Shown here: piece by piece, positions 1 to 6,438 of the stretch
Layout: each line of letters starts with the position of its first letter
Numbering within the stretch: position 1 is the first letter of the stretch
Origin: Bacteroidales bacterium
GTDB lineage: Bacteria > Bacteroidota > Bacteroidia > Bacteroidales > Bacteroidaceae
Assembly: GCA_004555245.1 (NCBI GenBank)
Contig: SFIS01000064.1
Location: forward strand, 1-19,345
Reading direction: 5' to 3'
Length of the DNA stretch: 19,345 nt
Translations under genes and position numbers: made by a program
Notes under the pieces: model-generated
Told to the model about the DNA's origin: nothing
Databases searched by the model: none
What the model saw: the letters and a program-made list of their open reading frames with translations, nothing else

Positions 1-78
1 AAAATCATGTGTCGAAAAGTGTAAGAAATAGGCTGTTATACAATATATTCATTCTATAAACATTAAGCAATCTCTACT

Positions 79-1290
79 ATGAATTATGATTTTGACAAAA
101 TAATCGACCGCTCAGGAAGCGGTGATTTAAAGCATGAAGTGCTCAAAGAGCGTTACGGACGCGATGACATCCTGCCACTTTGGGTGGCTGATATGGACTT
201 TGAGACCCCTGATTTCATCCTTGATGCTATGCGAAAGCGCATGGAGCATCCTATCTTTGGATATACAGTGCAGCCTGAGGAGTATTGGCCTACGGTAAAG
301 AAGTGGATTGCCGACCATCATCAGTGGGACGTCAAAGAGGAATGGATGACGTATATCCCTGGCGTGGTGCGCGGTCTTGGCTTCGCCATCAATGCGCTTA
401 CAGAGCCTGGCGACAAGATTATCATCCAGACACCGGTCTATCATCCTTTCCGCACGACTATCGAGGGAAATGGCAGATGCACGGTGAAAAACCAACTGAT
501 AGAGACTGGTGGGGACAATTTCTATGAGATGGACTTCGATAATCTCCTCTCCATAATAGACGGAGCGAAGATGCTCGTGCTCTGTAATCCTCATAATCCT
601 GCCGGAATAACGTGGAGCAAAGAGACACTTCAGCGCCTTGCCGACATCTGTTATGAGCATAATGTCATAGTAGTCAGCGACGAGATACATGCCGACCTCG
701 CCCTCTTCGGGCATAAGCACGTGCCTTTTGCATCTGTTTCCGACAAGGCAAAGAATATTAGCATCACATTCCAAGCCCCTACAAAGACATTCAATGTGGC
801 GGCTTTAGTCAGTTCCTATGCCATCGTGCCGAATGACAAGATAAGGGAGAAACTGTATTCCTGGATTACTGCCAACGAACTGAATGAGCCTAATATCTTC
901 GCTCCTATAGCCACTATCGCAGCTTTCTCGCAGGGAGAACCGTGGCGCAGGGAGATGCTCAGGTATATAGAGGAGAATATTCTCTTCACCGAAGAATACT
1001 TCGCACAGCATATCCCAGGCATAAAAGTCATACGTCCGCAGGCATCTTTCCTCGTTTGGCTCGACTGCCGTGGCCTCGGTCTCGACCATGATGCGTTGCT
1101 TGATTTCTTTATCAACAAAGCCCGCCTTGCGCTCAATGACGGTGAAATCTTTGATACAGAAGGTGATCCAAACGCTCCTATACACAATGAGCACTGCGCT
1201 TCCCGTGGCTTCATGCGCCTCAACGTAGGCACTCCGCGCGCCATTCTCCGTCAAGCCCTGAGCCAATTGGCTGATGCTTGTATGCGATAA
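79..1290 (+). CDS. patB: PatB/MalY-type PLP-dependent C-S lyase (class I/II aminotransferase fold)
   Basis: The 403-residue protein is a full-length fold-type I PLP enzyme of the MalY/PatB group. It opens with the family pattern in which a short N-terminal stretch leads to LPLWVADMDFETP (about residues 32-44). It has NPHNPAG (170-176), DEIHADL (201-207) and the PLP-binding lysine K236 in APTKTFN. Known members split cystathionine or other cysteine S-conjugates to a thiol, pyruvate and ammonia; some act as aminotransferases. The ATG at 79 fits the family start. No clear promoter or Shine-Dalgarno is visible in the 78 bases before it. It stands apart from its neighbours, with a large inverted repeat after the stop. 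The exact substrate cannot be read from sequence; cystathionine beta-lyase activity is the usual assignment. Confidence 0.88.
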   Translation: MNYDFDKIIDRSGSGDLKHEVLKERYGRDDILPLWVADMDFETPDFILDAMRKRMEHPIFGYTVQPEEYWPTVKKWIADHHQWDVKEEWMTYIPGVVRGLGFAINALTEPGDKIIIQTPVYHPFRTTIEGNGRCTVKNQLIETGGDNFYEMDFDNLLSIIDGAKMLVLCNPHNPAGITWSKETLQRLADICYEHNVIVVSDEIHADLALFGHKHVPFASVSDKAKNISITFQAPTKTFNVAALVSSYAIVPNDKIREKLYSWITANELNEPNIFAPIATIAAFSQGEPWRREMLRYIEENILFTEEYFAQHIPGIKVIRPQASFLVWLDCRGLGLDHDALLDFFINKARLALNDGEIFDTEGDPNAPIHNEHCASRGFMRLNVGTPRAILRQALSQLADACMR

Positions 1291-1329
1291 CTTATCTTTC
1301 CTTTAGCAAAAGGATACGTTAATTTAATA

Positions 1330-1422
1330 TTATTGTTGTCCGCTAAACATGAAAAGTCAGTTTGAATTCATTGAACTGCAATGGGTTCAAACCGACTTTT
1401 TGCGTTTATCGGACAACAATAA
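1330..1422. repeat. 93-bp near-perfect inverted repeat (MITE-like element or very long hairpin)
   Basis: The outer ends TTATTGTTGTCCG and CGGACAACAATAA are exact reverse complements. The whole element folds without indels around a 5-base loop (AACTG, 1374-1378). In each 44-base arm only three positions are true RNA mismatches (1343/1409, 1349/1403, 1359/1393), plus four G-U pairs. The inner half, AAAAGTC with GACTTTTT, could act as a terminator for the gene ending at 1290. The outer half is longer than a terminator needs and resembles the two ends of an insertion sequence brought together. No clear target-site duplication is visible. Seen: the symmetry. Inferred: mobile origin. Confidence 0.75.
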
Positions 1423-1484
1423 AAAAAAAAGAAGTTAAGGCAAAAAAAATCTGTAAAAAATATCCGGAATACAGAAAAAATCAC

Positions 1485-1492
1485 TAACTTTG
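1485..1492 (+). promoter_or_regulatory. Candidate Bacteroidota -7 element (TAACTTTG)
   Basis: TAACTTTG matches the TAnnTTTG consensus of the Bacteroidota primary sigma factor and lies 122 bases before the small membrane protein gene at 1615. No TTTG -33 element is present at the usual 19-20 base spacing, so the call rests on the -7 box alone. Confidence 0.4.
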
Positions 1493-1614
1493 CGCCCCAA
1501 CAAGCACAGCTGAACCCGTCAGCGCCACTCTCTCCCTGCACACCGCACGGACGCCGGATGTTTCGCCGCGCTCCGTATCTTTTCCTAATATCCATATTTC
1601 ATCAGACACACATT

Positions 1615-1878
1615 ATGTTAGACCAAATAGCACAATTCACGGCATGGCCCATACTTACAGGCATCGTCATAGGCTATGTAGCCAACCGCATCATGAGCGG
1701 CGAAGGCAAGGGGTGTTGCATGAACCTGATTGTTGGAATAGCCGGCAGTTATGCCGGAGCGTTCATCAGCTCTCTGTTTGATATAGACCTCTTCGGAGCA
1801 GGCTATCTGAAGAACTTCCTCTTCTGTGTCATGGGCGCTGTCATTGTCCTGTGGATATGGAAGAAACTCTTTGAATGA
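1615..1878 (+). CDS. GlsB/YeaQ/YmgE family small membrane protein
   Basis: This 87-residue hydrophobic protein has three predicted membrane segments, at about residues 8-24, 35-55 and 67-83. The glycine-rich pattern (ILTGIVIGYVANRIMSGEGKG, then IVGIAGSYAGAFI) is typical of the transglycosylase-associated GlsB/YeaQ/YmgE family, whose members are usually 80-90 residues and linked to envelope stress. An upstream ATG at 1558 would add 19 residues that do not fit the family, so the ATG at 1615 is preferred. A candidate -7 element lies at 1485. The AlkD-like gene follows 55 bases after the stop and could be co-transcribed. Its biochemical role is unknown; the family name does not imply demonstrated enzyme activity. 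Confidence 0.82.
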   Translation: MLDQIAQFTAWPILTGIVIGYVANRIMSGEGKGCCMNLIVGIAGSYAGAFISSLFDIDLFGAGYLKNFLFCVMGAVIVLWIWKKLFE

Positions 1879-1933
1879 GATTCACGGCTGCGTGCCGTCG
1901 TCAGACATGCAGTACAGACAGACAACCGGACCA

Positions 1934-2710
1934 ATGAAACAGAACATGACAGCAATGTGCAGAACAGCCGCCGAGCTCATCTCCGCCATGCAGGAGTGCG
2001 AGAATCCCGGACAGCGTGAGGTGCTGAAGAGATTCTTCAAGACAGGCAGTGGAGAGTATGGAGAGAGCGACGAGTTTCTCGGACTGAAAGTCCCGGAGAC
2101 ACGTGCCTTTGCCAAGGCCTGCCGCGACCTGCCCCTGCCCGAGGTGGAGACCCTGCTTCAAAGCAGATGGCACGAGGCGAGGCTCTGCGGTTTCCTCATT
2201 CTTGTAGAACAATACAACAGCCGGAAAGCGACAGCGGCGGAGAGAGACGGCATACTCAACCTCTATCTCCGCAATGCCCGCAACGCCAGCAACTGGGATC
2301 TGGTTGACCTGAGCTGCTACAAGATTCTCGGCAGATGGCTTGTCGAATCGACAGCGTCGAGAACAGAGAAGCTGCGCCTCATGGACAGGCTCGCCAGCAG
2401 CGACAGCCTCTGGGAACAGCGAATCTCGATAGTCTCAACCATGGCAACGCTGAAAGCGGGCGACCCGTCATACACGCTGCGCTACGCCCGCCGCCATCTC
2501 TACCACAGCCACGATCTGATGCACAAAGCCGTGGGATGGCTGCTGAGAGAGACGGGGAAGCGGTGCGGAACGGACATCCTACGACGGTTCCTCGCACAAC
2601 ACGCGACAACCATGCCGCGCACTGCCCTTCGGTATGCCATCGAGAAGATGGACAGGGAAGAGCGCGAATACTGGATGAAGAAAAAGGCTACTGCCACGAA
2701 AAAAAACTAA
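1934..2710 (+). CDS. alkD: AlkD-type DNA alkylation repair glycosylase
   Basis: The 258-residue protein is built of HEAT-like alpha-helical repeats and matches the DNA alkylation repair family. Known AlkD enzymes excise N3- and N7-alkylated purines. The signature NWDLVDLSCYKILG (120-133) supplies W121 and D125, equivalent to the essential Trp and Asp of AlkD. LWEQRISIVST (159-169) carries the DNA-contacting Arg (R163). The frame is open back to 1826, overlapping the previous gene. Candidate ATGs are at 1907, 1934, 1946 and 1958; 1934 is chosen because family similarity begins shortly after it, and 1946 is nearly as good. The next gene begins 16 bases after the stop, suggesting an operon. The MGMT-like gene at 3504, another alkylation-damage enzyme, strengthens the DNA-repair reading. 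Confidence 0.85.
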   Translation: MKQNMTAMCRTAAELISAMQECENPGQREVLKRFFKTGSGEYGESDEFLGLKVPETRAFAKACRDLPLPEVETLLQSRWHEARLCGFLILVEQYNSRKATAAERDGILNLYLRNARNASNWDLVDLSCYKILGRWLVESTASRTEKLRLMDRLASSDSLWEQRISIVSTMATLKAGDPSYTLRYARRHLYHSHDLMHKAVGWLLRETGKRCGTDILRRFLAQHATTMPRTALRYAIEKMDREEREYWMKKKATATKKN

Positions 2711-2726
2711 TCACAGAAGACAGGAT

Positions 2727-3191
2727 ATGCAACAGCCCATACTGAACAGCCACAACAAAGAGGAGCACCGACCCTCGCACACAGCAGAACATCTTCTCAA
2801 CCAGACGATGGTGAGGATGTTCGGTTGCGAACGCTCCAAGAATGCACATATCGAACGGAAGAAATCGAAGATAAACTACAATCTCGACGTATGCCCCACA
2901 CAAGAAGAGATTGCAGAGATAGAACGCAAGATGAACGAGCTCATAGCGTCTGATATGCCCGTGACATACGAATTTGTCACTCGCGACAACATCCCCAGCG
3001 GTGTGGCTCTCGACAGACTGCCAGAGGATGCCAGCGAGACACTGCGCCTTGTCCGTATCGGCAACTACGACATCTGTCCCTGCATCGGTCAGCATGTGGA
3101 ATCAACCGGCGAGATAGGGACATTCAGAATAACAAGCACCAGCTTCACAGACGGCTCGTTCCGTATAGTTTTCAAAGTGAACATGAAATAA
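2727..3191 (+). CDS. AlaX-like tRNA-editing (threonyl/alanyl-tRNA synthetase second additional domain) protein
   Basis: The 154-residue protein corresponds to the editing (SAD) domain of alanyl- and threonyl-tRNA synthetases standing alone, as in short AlaX proteins. These hydrolyse mischarged tRNA, commonly Ser-tRNA(Ala). The zinc-binding pair is intact: HTAEH (H18, H22) near the N-terminus, and CPCIGQH (C119, H123) followed by the expected T-x-E-I-G pattern at 127-131. It has no aminoacylation domain. It lies between two alkylation-repair-type genes in a tightly spaced run (16 bases before, 7 bases after), so co-transcription is likely. The specific mischarged tRNA cannot be assigned from sequence. 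The family assignment is firm from the two zinc motifs. Confidence 0.83.
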   Translation: MQQPILNSHNKEEHRPSHTAEHLLNQTMVRMFGCERSKNAHIERKKSKINYNLDVCPTQEEIAEIERKMNELIASDMPVTYEFVTRDNIPSGVALDRLPEDASETLRLVRIGNYDICPCIGQHVESTGEIGTFRITSTSFTDGSFRIVFKVNMK

Positions 3192-3198
3192 GTAGGAT

Positions 3199-3492
3199 AT
3201 GCAAGAGACGTTGATGACACCAGATGTATGTATGAGATTCCTCGTATGGTCATACTACTATCATGACGTGATACCAGAAAAACATGTCAGCTACAAGATT
3301 TGCGGCAAGTTTAGCGAAGATGACTGCCAGCGTCTTGACACACTGAAAGACACGCTCTTCAAATGCTTTGAGGAACAGTCCGTGCTTAACGCTTGCCGAC
3401 AACTTCAGTTAGCGAAGACGAGACATGAGCCTTGCCCGTTCGCACAACATGAACTTGACAATATGTTCGCAGAAGAAAAAAGAGAAGATTGA
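3199..3492 (+). CDS. Hypothetical protein, 97 aa
   Basis: I do not recognise this family. The protein is soluble, with no signal peptide or membrane segment. It has six cysteines: C11, C35, C43, C56, C66 and C79. The first 25 residues are aromatic-rich (FLVWSYYYHDV). The rest looks helical and charged, ending in an acidic, lysine-rich tail. The gene starts 7 bases after the AlaX-like stop and ends 11 bases before the preferred start of the MGMT-like gene, so it is very probably translated as part of the same operon. The spacing and the absence of a competing frame support a real gene; its function is unknown. Confidence 0.6.
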   Translation: MQETLMTPDVCMRFLVWSYYYHDVIPEKHVSYKICGKFSEDDCQRLDTLKDTLFKCFEEQSVLNACRQLQLAKTRHEPCPFAQHELDNMFAEEKRED

Positions 3493-3503
3493 CACGCCAA
3501 ACC

Positions 3504-3815
3504 ATGCCGGATATACGCAGAATAGTAGAAACAGACAGTCGCATCACAGACTTCCAGCGCAGGGTCTATCTCGCCTTGCTGGATGTGCCTCGTGGTGCGA
3601 CTGTTTCGTATAAGGAGCTGGGAAACAGGATAGGCTGCAAGAGTGCCCGAGCCATAGGACAGGCACTGAAGCGCAACCCCTTTGCGCCTGATGTCCCGTG
3701 CCATAGGGTCATAAATTCTGATGGAAGAATCGGAGGATTCCACGGGCAGCGTGACGGAGAAATGATTGACAGAAAACTGAAACTGTTGGCATCAGAAGGC
3801 TACATAATAGAATAA
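3504..3815 (+). CDS. MGMT-family methylated-DNA-cysteine methyltransferase, DNA-binding domain only
   Basis: At 103 residues this is only the C-terminal, DNA-binding and catalytic half of an O6-alkylguanine-DNA alkyltransferase; Ogt/Ada-type enzymes carry an extra N-terminal domain. The active-site motif PCHRVI (65-70) keeps the acceptor cysteine C66, unlike alkyltransferase-like (ATL) proteins, which usually have tryptophan there. The helix-turn-helix segment SARAIGQALKRNP (47-59) has the expected arginine finger (R49), and E98 in the LLASEG segment matches the catalytic glutamate. A TTG at 3489 would overlap the previous gene, so the ATG at 3504 is preferred. It closes the run that began with AlkD and is followed by a strong terminator. 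Suicidal repair of O6-alkylguanine is plausible; a damage-sensing role is the alternative. Confidence 0.83.
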   Translation: MPDIRRIVETDSRITDFQRRVYLALLDVPRGATVSYKELGNRIGCKSARAIGQALKRNPFAPDVPCHRVINSDGRIGGFHGQRDGEMIDRKLKLLASEGYIIE

Positions 3816-3957
3816 GGTGTAGCGTGCAGCGGAAAGACAGTTTCACGTCATCAAATGAAGAGGTGTCTTGCAAACGTAAAAGAAGATTATATACTATGAG
3901 CAAGACTGCATAGGAAACCATATTTCCCAGAAAACTGGCGAACAAGATGCAAGTGGC

Positions 3958-4000
3958 GAGGCTGTGTCAAAAGTGACTGACATGGCCTCTTTGCTTTTTT
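3958..4000 (+). terminator. Rho-independent terminator after the MGMT-like gene
   Basis: GAGGC pairs with GCCTC, and inside it GTGTC pairs with GACAT (one G-U). The loop is 10 bases. The stem is followed by TTTGCTTTTTT. It lies 142 bases past the MGMT-like stop and about 100 bases before the Phe/Tyr operon promoter, so it separates the two units. The bases between 3816 and 3957 hold no gene I can support. Confidence 0.7.
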
Positions 4001-4096
4001 CTCCTATGACAGGAGTGTTCCTGTACGCAAACATCCGAGATTAGCGTGGCGCAATAGTTAAAGATGGTTAAGCAAACTGGAATAACCTGACATTTT

Positions 4097-4128
4097 TTTG
4101 TCTAAATAAAAGAAAAGGATTAATTTTG
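4097..4128 (+). promoter_or_regulatory. Promoter of the Phe/Tyr biosynthesis operon (TTTG-N20-TAATTTTG)
   Basis: The -33 element TTTG is at 4097-4100 and the -7 element TAATTTTG at 4121-4128, with exactly 20 bases between. This is the standard Bacteroidota layout. Initiation is expected some 5-10 bases further on, giving a transcript that starts about 30 bases before the leader-peptide ATG at 4167 and about 245 bases before pheA. That long leader is explained by the attenuator below. Confidence 0.75.
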
Positions 4129-4166
4129 CAGCGATTTCAGAAGAAACAGTTACAAACAGTAAGTTT

Positions 4167-4241
4167 ATGGGAAAGTTATTTGCACGCTATTTTTACTTTT
4201 ATTACTTTGCAGAGAACTGTGAAGCGGGAAGTTGCGTGTGA
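4167..4241 (+). CDS. Phe/Tyr-rich attenuator leader peptide (24 aa)
   Basis: The ATG at 4167 opens a 24-codon frame ending at TGA 4239-4241. Residues 8-14 read YFYFYYF, seven aromatic residues in a row. F5 brings the total to four Phe and four Tyr in 24 residues. It contains no Trp, Leu-run or His-run. It sits between a good promoter and a terminator upstream of pheA, exactly where a PheL-type leader peptide is expected. The mix of Phe and Tyr codons matches an operon whose products are both amino acids. The frame runs through the antiterminator segment (4220-4229), so the position of the ribosome would decide which hairpin forms. No Shine-Dalgarno is visible, as is usual in this phylum. Its product is expected to have no function beyond being translated. 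Confidence 0.8.
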   Translation: MGKLFARYFYFYYFAENCEAGSCV

Positions 4242-4304
4242 TTTCAACTTAGGACCATAGCGATACAGAGCTTTCTGAAATGCTACTCGTAAAGTCCCGC
4301 TTCA
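4220..4304 (+). promoter_or_regulatory. Antiterminator pairing of the pheA attenuator
   Basis: TGAAGCGGGA (4220-4229), inside the leader frame, is perfectly complementary over 10 bp to TCCCGCTTCA (4295-4304), the 5' arm of the terminator. The two pairings exclude each other. A ribosome stalled on the Phe/Tyr codons at 4188-4208 would leave 4220-4229 largely free, allowing antitermination. A ribosome reaching the stop at 4239 would cover it, allowing termination. A small extra hairpin AAGTTG/CAACTT (4229-4234 with 4245-4250) overlaps the stop codon. Confidence 0.75.
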
Positions 4305-4330
4305 AGCTGCACCTTGAGGCGGGGCTTTTT
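4291..4330 (+). terminator. Attenuator terminator upstream of pheA
   Basis: A 16-bp stem pairs 4291-4306 (AAAGTCCCGCTTCAAG) with 4313-4328, with two G-U pairs and no mismatches. The loop is CTGCAC and the 3' side runs into TTTTT (4326-4330). It lies 53 bases before the pheA start and not after any gene except the leader peptide, which marks it as a regulatory terminator. A second AAGCGGGA at 4334-4341, just past the terminator, could also pair with the same 5' arm in read-through RNA. Confidence 0.85.
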
Positions 4331-4382
4331 CGTAAGCGGGAGGCGAAGCATACATCAGACAACATAAAAACAACACCAGGAA

Positions 4383-5213
4383 TTGAAACGCATAGCTATC
4401 CAGGGCATGGAAGGCAGCTTCCACGATATCACCGCCCACAAATACTTTGAAGGCGAGCAGCTGCAGATATACTGCTGCGACACTTTCGAGGAGGTCTTCG
4501 CACAGATGAAGAACGACCCCACCGTCATCGGGCTGACAGCCATAGAGAACACCATCGCGGGTTCTCTGCTGCACAACTACGAACTGCTGCGTGACAGCGG
4601 TGCGACGATTGTCGGCGAGCACAAGACACACATCTCGCACTGTCTCTGCGCCCTTCCCTCCGAGGGGATGGAGGACATACGTGAGGTGCACTCTCACCCT
4701 GTGGCGCTGATGCAGTGCCGGAACTATCTCGCCCGTCACCCGAGCATCAAGCTTGTCGAGGATGACGACACCGCCGGCTCCGCTAAATGGATAGCCGAGA
4801 ACGGCATCCGCCACACCGCCGCCATCTGCCATGCCGATGCCGCCGCCCTCTACGGGCTGAGGGTGATAGAGAACAACATCGAGGACAACAAGCACAACTA
4901 CACGCGCTTCCTCGTGCTCTCCGACCCCCGCAAGGCTGACATGCTACGCCGGCTGGACGAGACGAACAAGGCGTCGATGGTCTTCTCGCTGCCTCACGAG
5001 GAGGGCTCGCTCTCGCAGGTGCTGTCAATACTCAGTTTCTACAAGATGCAGCTGACAAAGATACAGTCGCTGCCCATCATCGGGAGAGAATGGGAGTATT
5101 TGTTCTACATCGACGTCACATACGACGACCTTGTCAGATACCGCCAGTCGATAGACGCCATCACGCCCCTCACCCTCGACCTCAGGATATTGGGCGAGTA
5201 CAGGTCGGCATGA
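4383..5213 (+). CDS. pheA: Prephenate dehydratase
   Basis: This 276-residue enzyme converts prephenate to phenylpyruvate in phenylalanine synthesis. The N-terminal catalytic part starts KRIAIQGMEGSFHD, with AIENTIAGSL at 53-62 and the dehydratase signature NYTRFLVL at 172-179 (T174, R175, F176). An ACT regulatory domain follows from about 197 (EEGSLSQVLSILSFYKMQLTKIQSLP), the site of Phe feedback inhibition in the family. There is no chorismate mutase domain; that activity is fused to the DAHP synthase two genes downstream. Translation starts at TTG 4383: the next ATG in frame (codon 9) would remove the conserved first strand. It is the first structural gene behind the attenuator, with the aminotransferase 64 bases downstream. 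Confidence 0.93.
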   Translation: MKRIAIQGMEGSFHDITAHKYFEGEQLQIYCCDTFEEVFAQMKNDPTVIGLTAIENTIAGSLLHNYELLRDSGATIVGEHKTHISHCLCALPSEGMEDIREVHSHPVALMQCRNYLARHPSIKLVEDDDTAGSAKWIAENGIRHTAAICHADAAALYGLRVIENNIEDNKHNYTRFLVLSDPRKADMLRRLDETNKASMVFSLPHEEGSLSQVLSILSFYKMQLTKIQSLPIIGREWEYLFYIDVTYDDLVRYRQSIDAITPLTLDLRILGEYRSA

Positions 5214-5277
5214 CCATGGCGTCGCTCTCCACCCCACACAGACACGAATCATCCTCACGCACTACAAAATCAAACGT

Positions 5278-6438
5278 ATGATACAAGCAGCAGACAGGCT
5301 GAGTTTGGTACAGGAGTACTATTTCAGCCGTAAACTAAAGGAGGTAGCCCGCATGAACGCAGAAGGCAAGGATATCATATCGCTTGCTATCGGCTCGCCG
5401 GACATGCCTCCCTCTCCACAGACTATAGAGCGTCTGTGCGAGGTGGCACACGACCCTTCCGCACACGGCTACCAGCCGACTGGCGGCACGGCGGAGTTGC
5501 GTAACGCGATGTCGGATTTCTACAGACGCTGGTATGGCGTCAGCCTCGACCCGGAGGGCGAGATACAGCCGCTCATCGGGTCGAAGGAGGGCATCCTGCA
5601 CATCACGCTCGCCTTCTGCAACCCGGGCGACGGCGTGCTTGTCCCGAACCCGGGATACCCCACATACACCTCTCTCTCGAAAATACTCGGGCAGAGGATT
5701 GTGAACTACAACCTCCGCGAAGACAACGCATGGCAACCCGACTGGGAGCAGATAGAGGCGCTCGACCTCTCTAACGTGAAACTCATGTGGACCAACTATC
5801 CGAACATGCCGACGGGAGGCAACGCGCAGACGGCTACCTACGAGCGGCTTGTGGAGTTTGCAAGAGAGCATGACATTGTCGTTGTGAACGACAACCCGTA
5901 CTCGTTCATCATAAACAGGAAGCCTCTCTCGCTGCTGCAGGTGCCCGGTGCGAAAGACTGCTGCATCGAGCTCAACTCCATGTCGAAGAGCCACAACATG
6001 CCGGGATGGCGTATAGGTATGTGTGCCTCGAACCGCGAGTTTGTCTCATGGATACTGAAGATAAAGTCGAACATCGATTCCGGCACGTTCCGCGGACTGC
6101 AGCTTGCGGCGGCAGAGGCATACCGCAACAGCGACGAATGGCACGCCGAGGCAAACTACAACACATACTCGCGCCGGCGCAAGACAGCCGAGGCCATCAT
6201 GGCTGCTCTCGGATGCACTTTCGACCCGGACCAGGTGGGAATGTTCCTGTGGGGAAAGATTCCGGCCGAATACGCCGACGGCGAGCAGCTGACAGAGCGG
6301 GTGCTGAACGAGGCCCGCGTGTTTATAACCCCGGGATTCATCTTCGGTAGCAACGGAGAGAGATACATACGCATCTCGCTCTGCGGAAAAGACGAGAAGA
6401 TGCAGGAGGCGCTGGAACGTATAAAGAAAGTCTTCTGA
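5278..6438 (+). CDS. Class I/II aminotransferase of the Phe/Tyr operon (probable aromatic aminotransferase)
   Basis: This 386-residue protein is a fold-type I aminotransferase. Visible motifs are NYPNMPTGG (173-181), NDNPYSF (204-210; D205 and Y208 contact PLP), MSKSHNMPGWRIG with the PLP lysine K237, and a C-terminal YIRISL segment carrying the substrate carboxylate-binding arginine. Sequence style resembles the LL-diaminopimelate/aspartate aminotransferase branch. Position between pheA and DAHP synthase argues that it performs the last step, phenylpyruvate to phenylalanine and 4-hydroxyphenylpyruvate to tyrosine. That substrate assignment is from context, not from residues I can read. It starts 64 bases after pheA. 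The stop is followed by a 286-base spacer, the longest gap inside the operon. Confidence 0.87.
   Translation: MIQAADRLSLVQEYYFSRKLKEVARMNAEGKDIISLAIGSPDMPPSPQTIERLCEVAHDPSAHGYQPTGGTAELRNAMSDFYRRWYGVSLDPEGEIQPLIGSKEGILHITLAFCNPGDGVLVPNPGYPTYTSLSKILGQRIVNYNLREDNAWQPDWEQIEALDLSNVKLMWTNYPNMPTGGNAQTATYERLVEFAREHDIVVVNDNPYSFIINRKPLSLLQVPGAKDCCIELNSMSKSHNMPGWRIGMCASNREFVSWILKIKSNIDSGTFRGLQLAAAEAYRNSDEWHAEANYNTYSRRRKTAEAIMAALGCTFDPDQVGMFLWGKIPAEYADGEQLTERVLNEARVFITPGFIFGSNGERYIRISLCGKDEKMQEALERIKKVF

Noticed and set aside
127..774. 215-codon minus-strand frame opposite patB
   Set aside because: It lies wholly inside a well-supported PLP enzyme gene and shows no domain or start context of its own.
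3709..3945. 78-codon minus-strand hydrophobic frame after the MGMT-like gene
   Set aside because: It overlaps the coding end of the MGMT-like gene. The apparent membrane pattern comes from an AT-rich spacer, and there is no recognisable family.
4291..4330. Ordinary terminator of an upstream gene
   Set aside because: The only upstream frame on the same transcript is the 24-codon leader peptide, and the 5' arm has a perfect alternative partner inside that frame.
4167..4330. T-box or metabolite riboswitch in the pheA leader
   Set aside because: I found no T-box sequence or specifier-loop layout. The aromatic leader peptide and two-way pairing explain the structure more simply.
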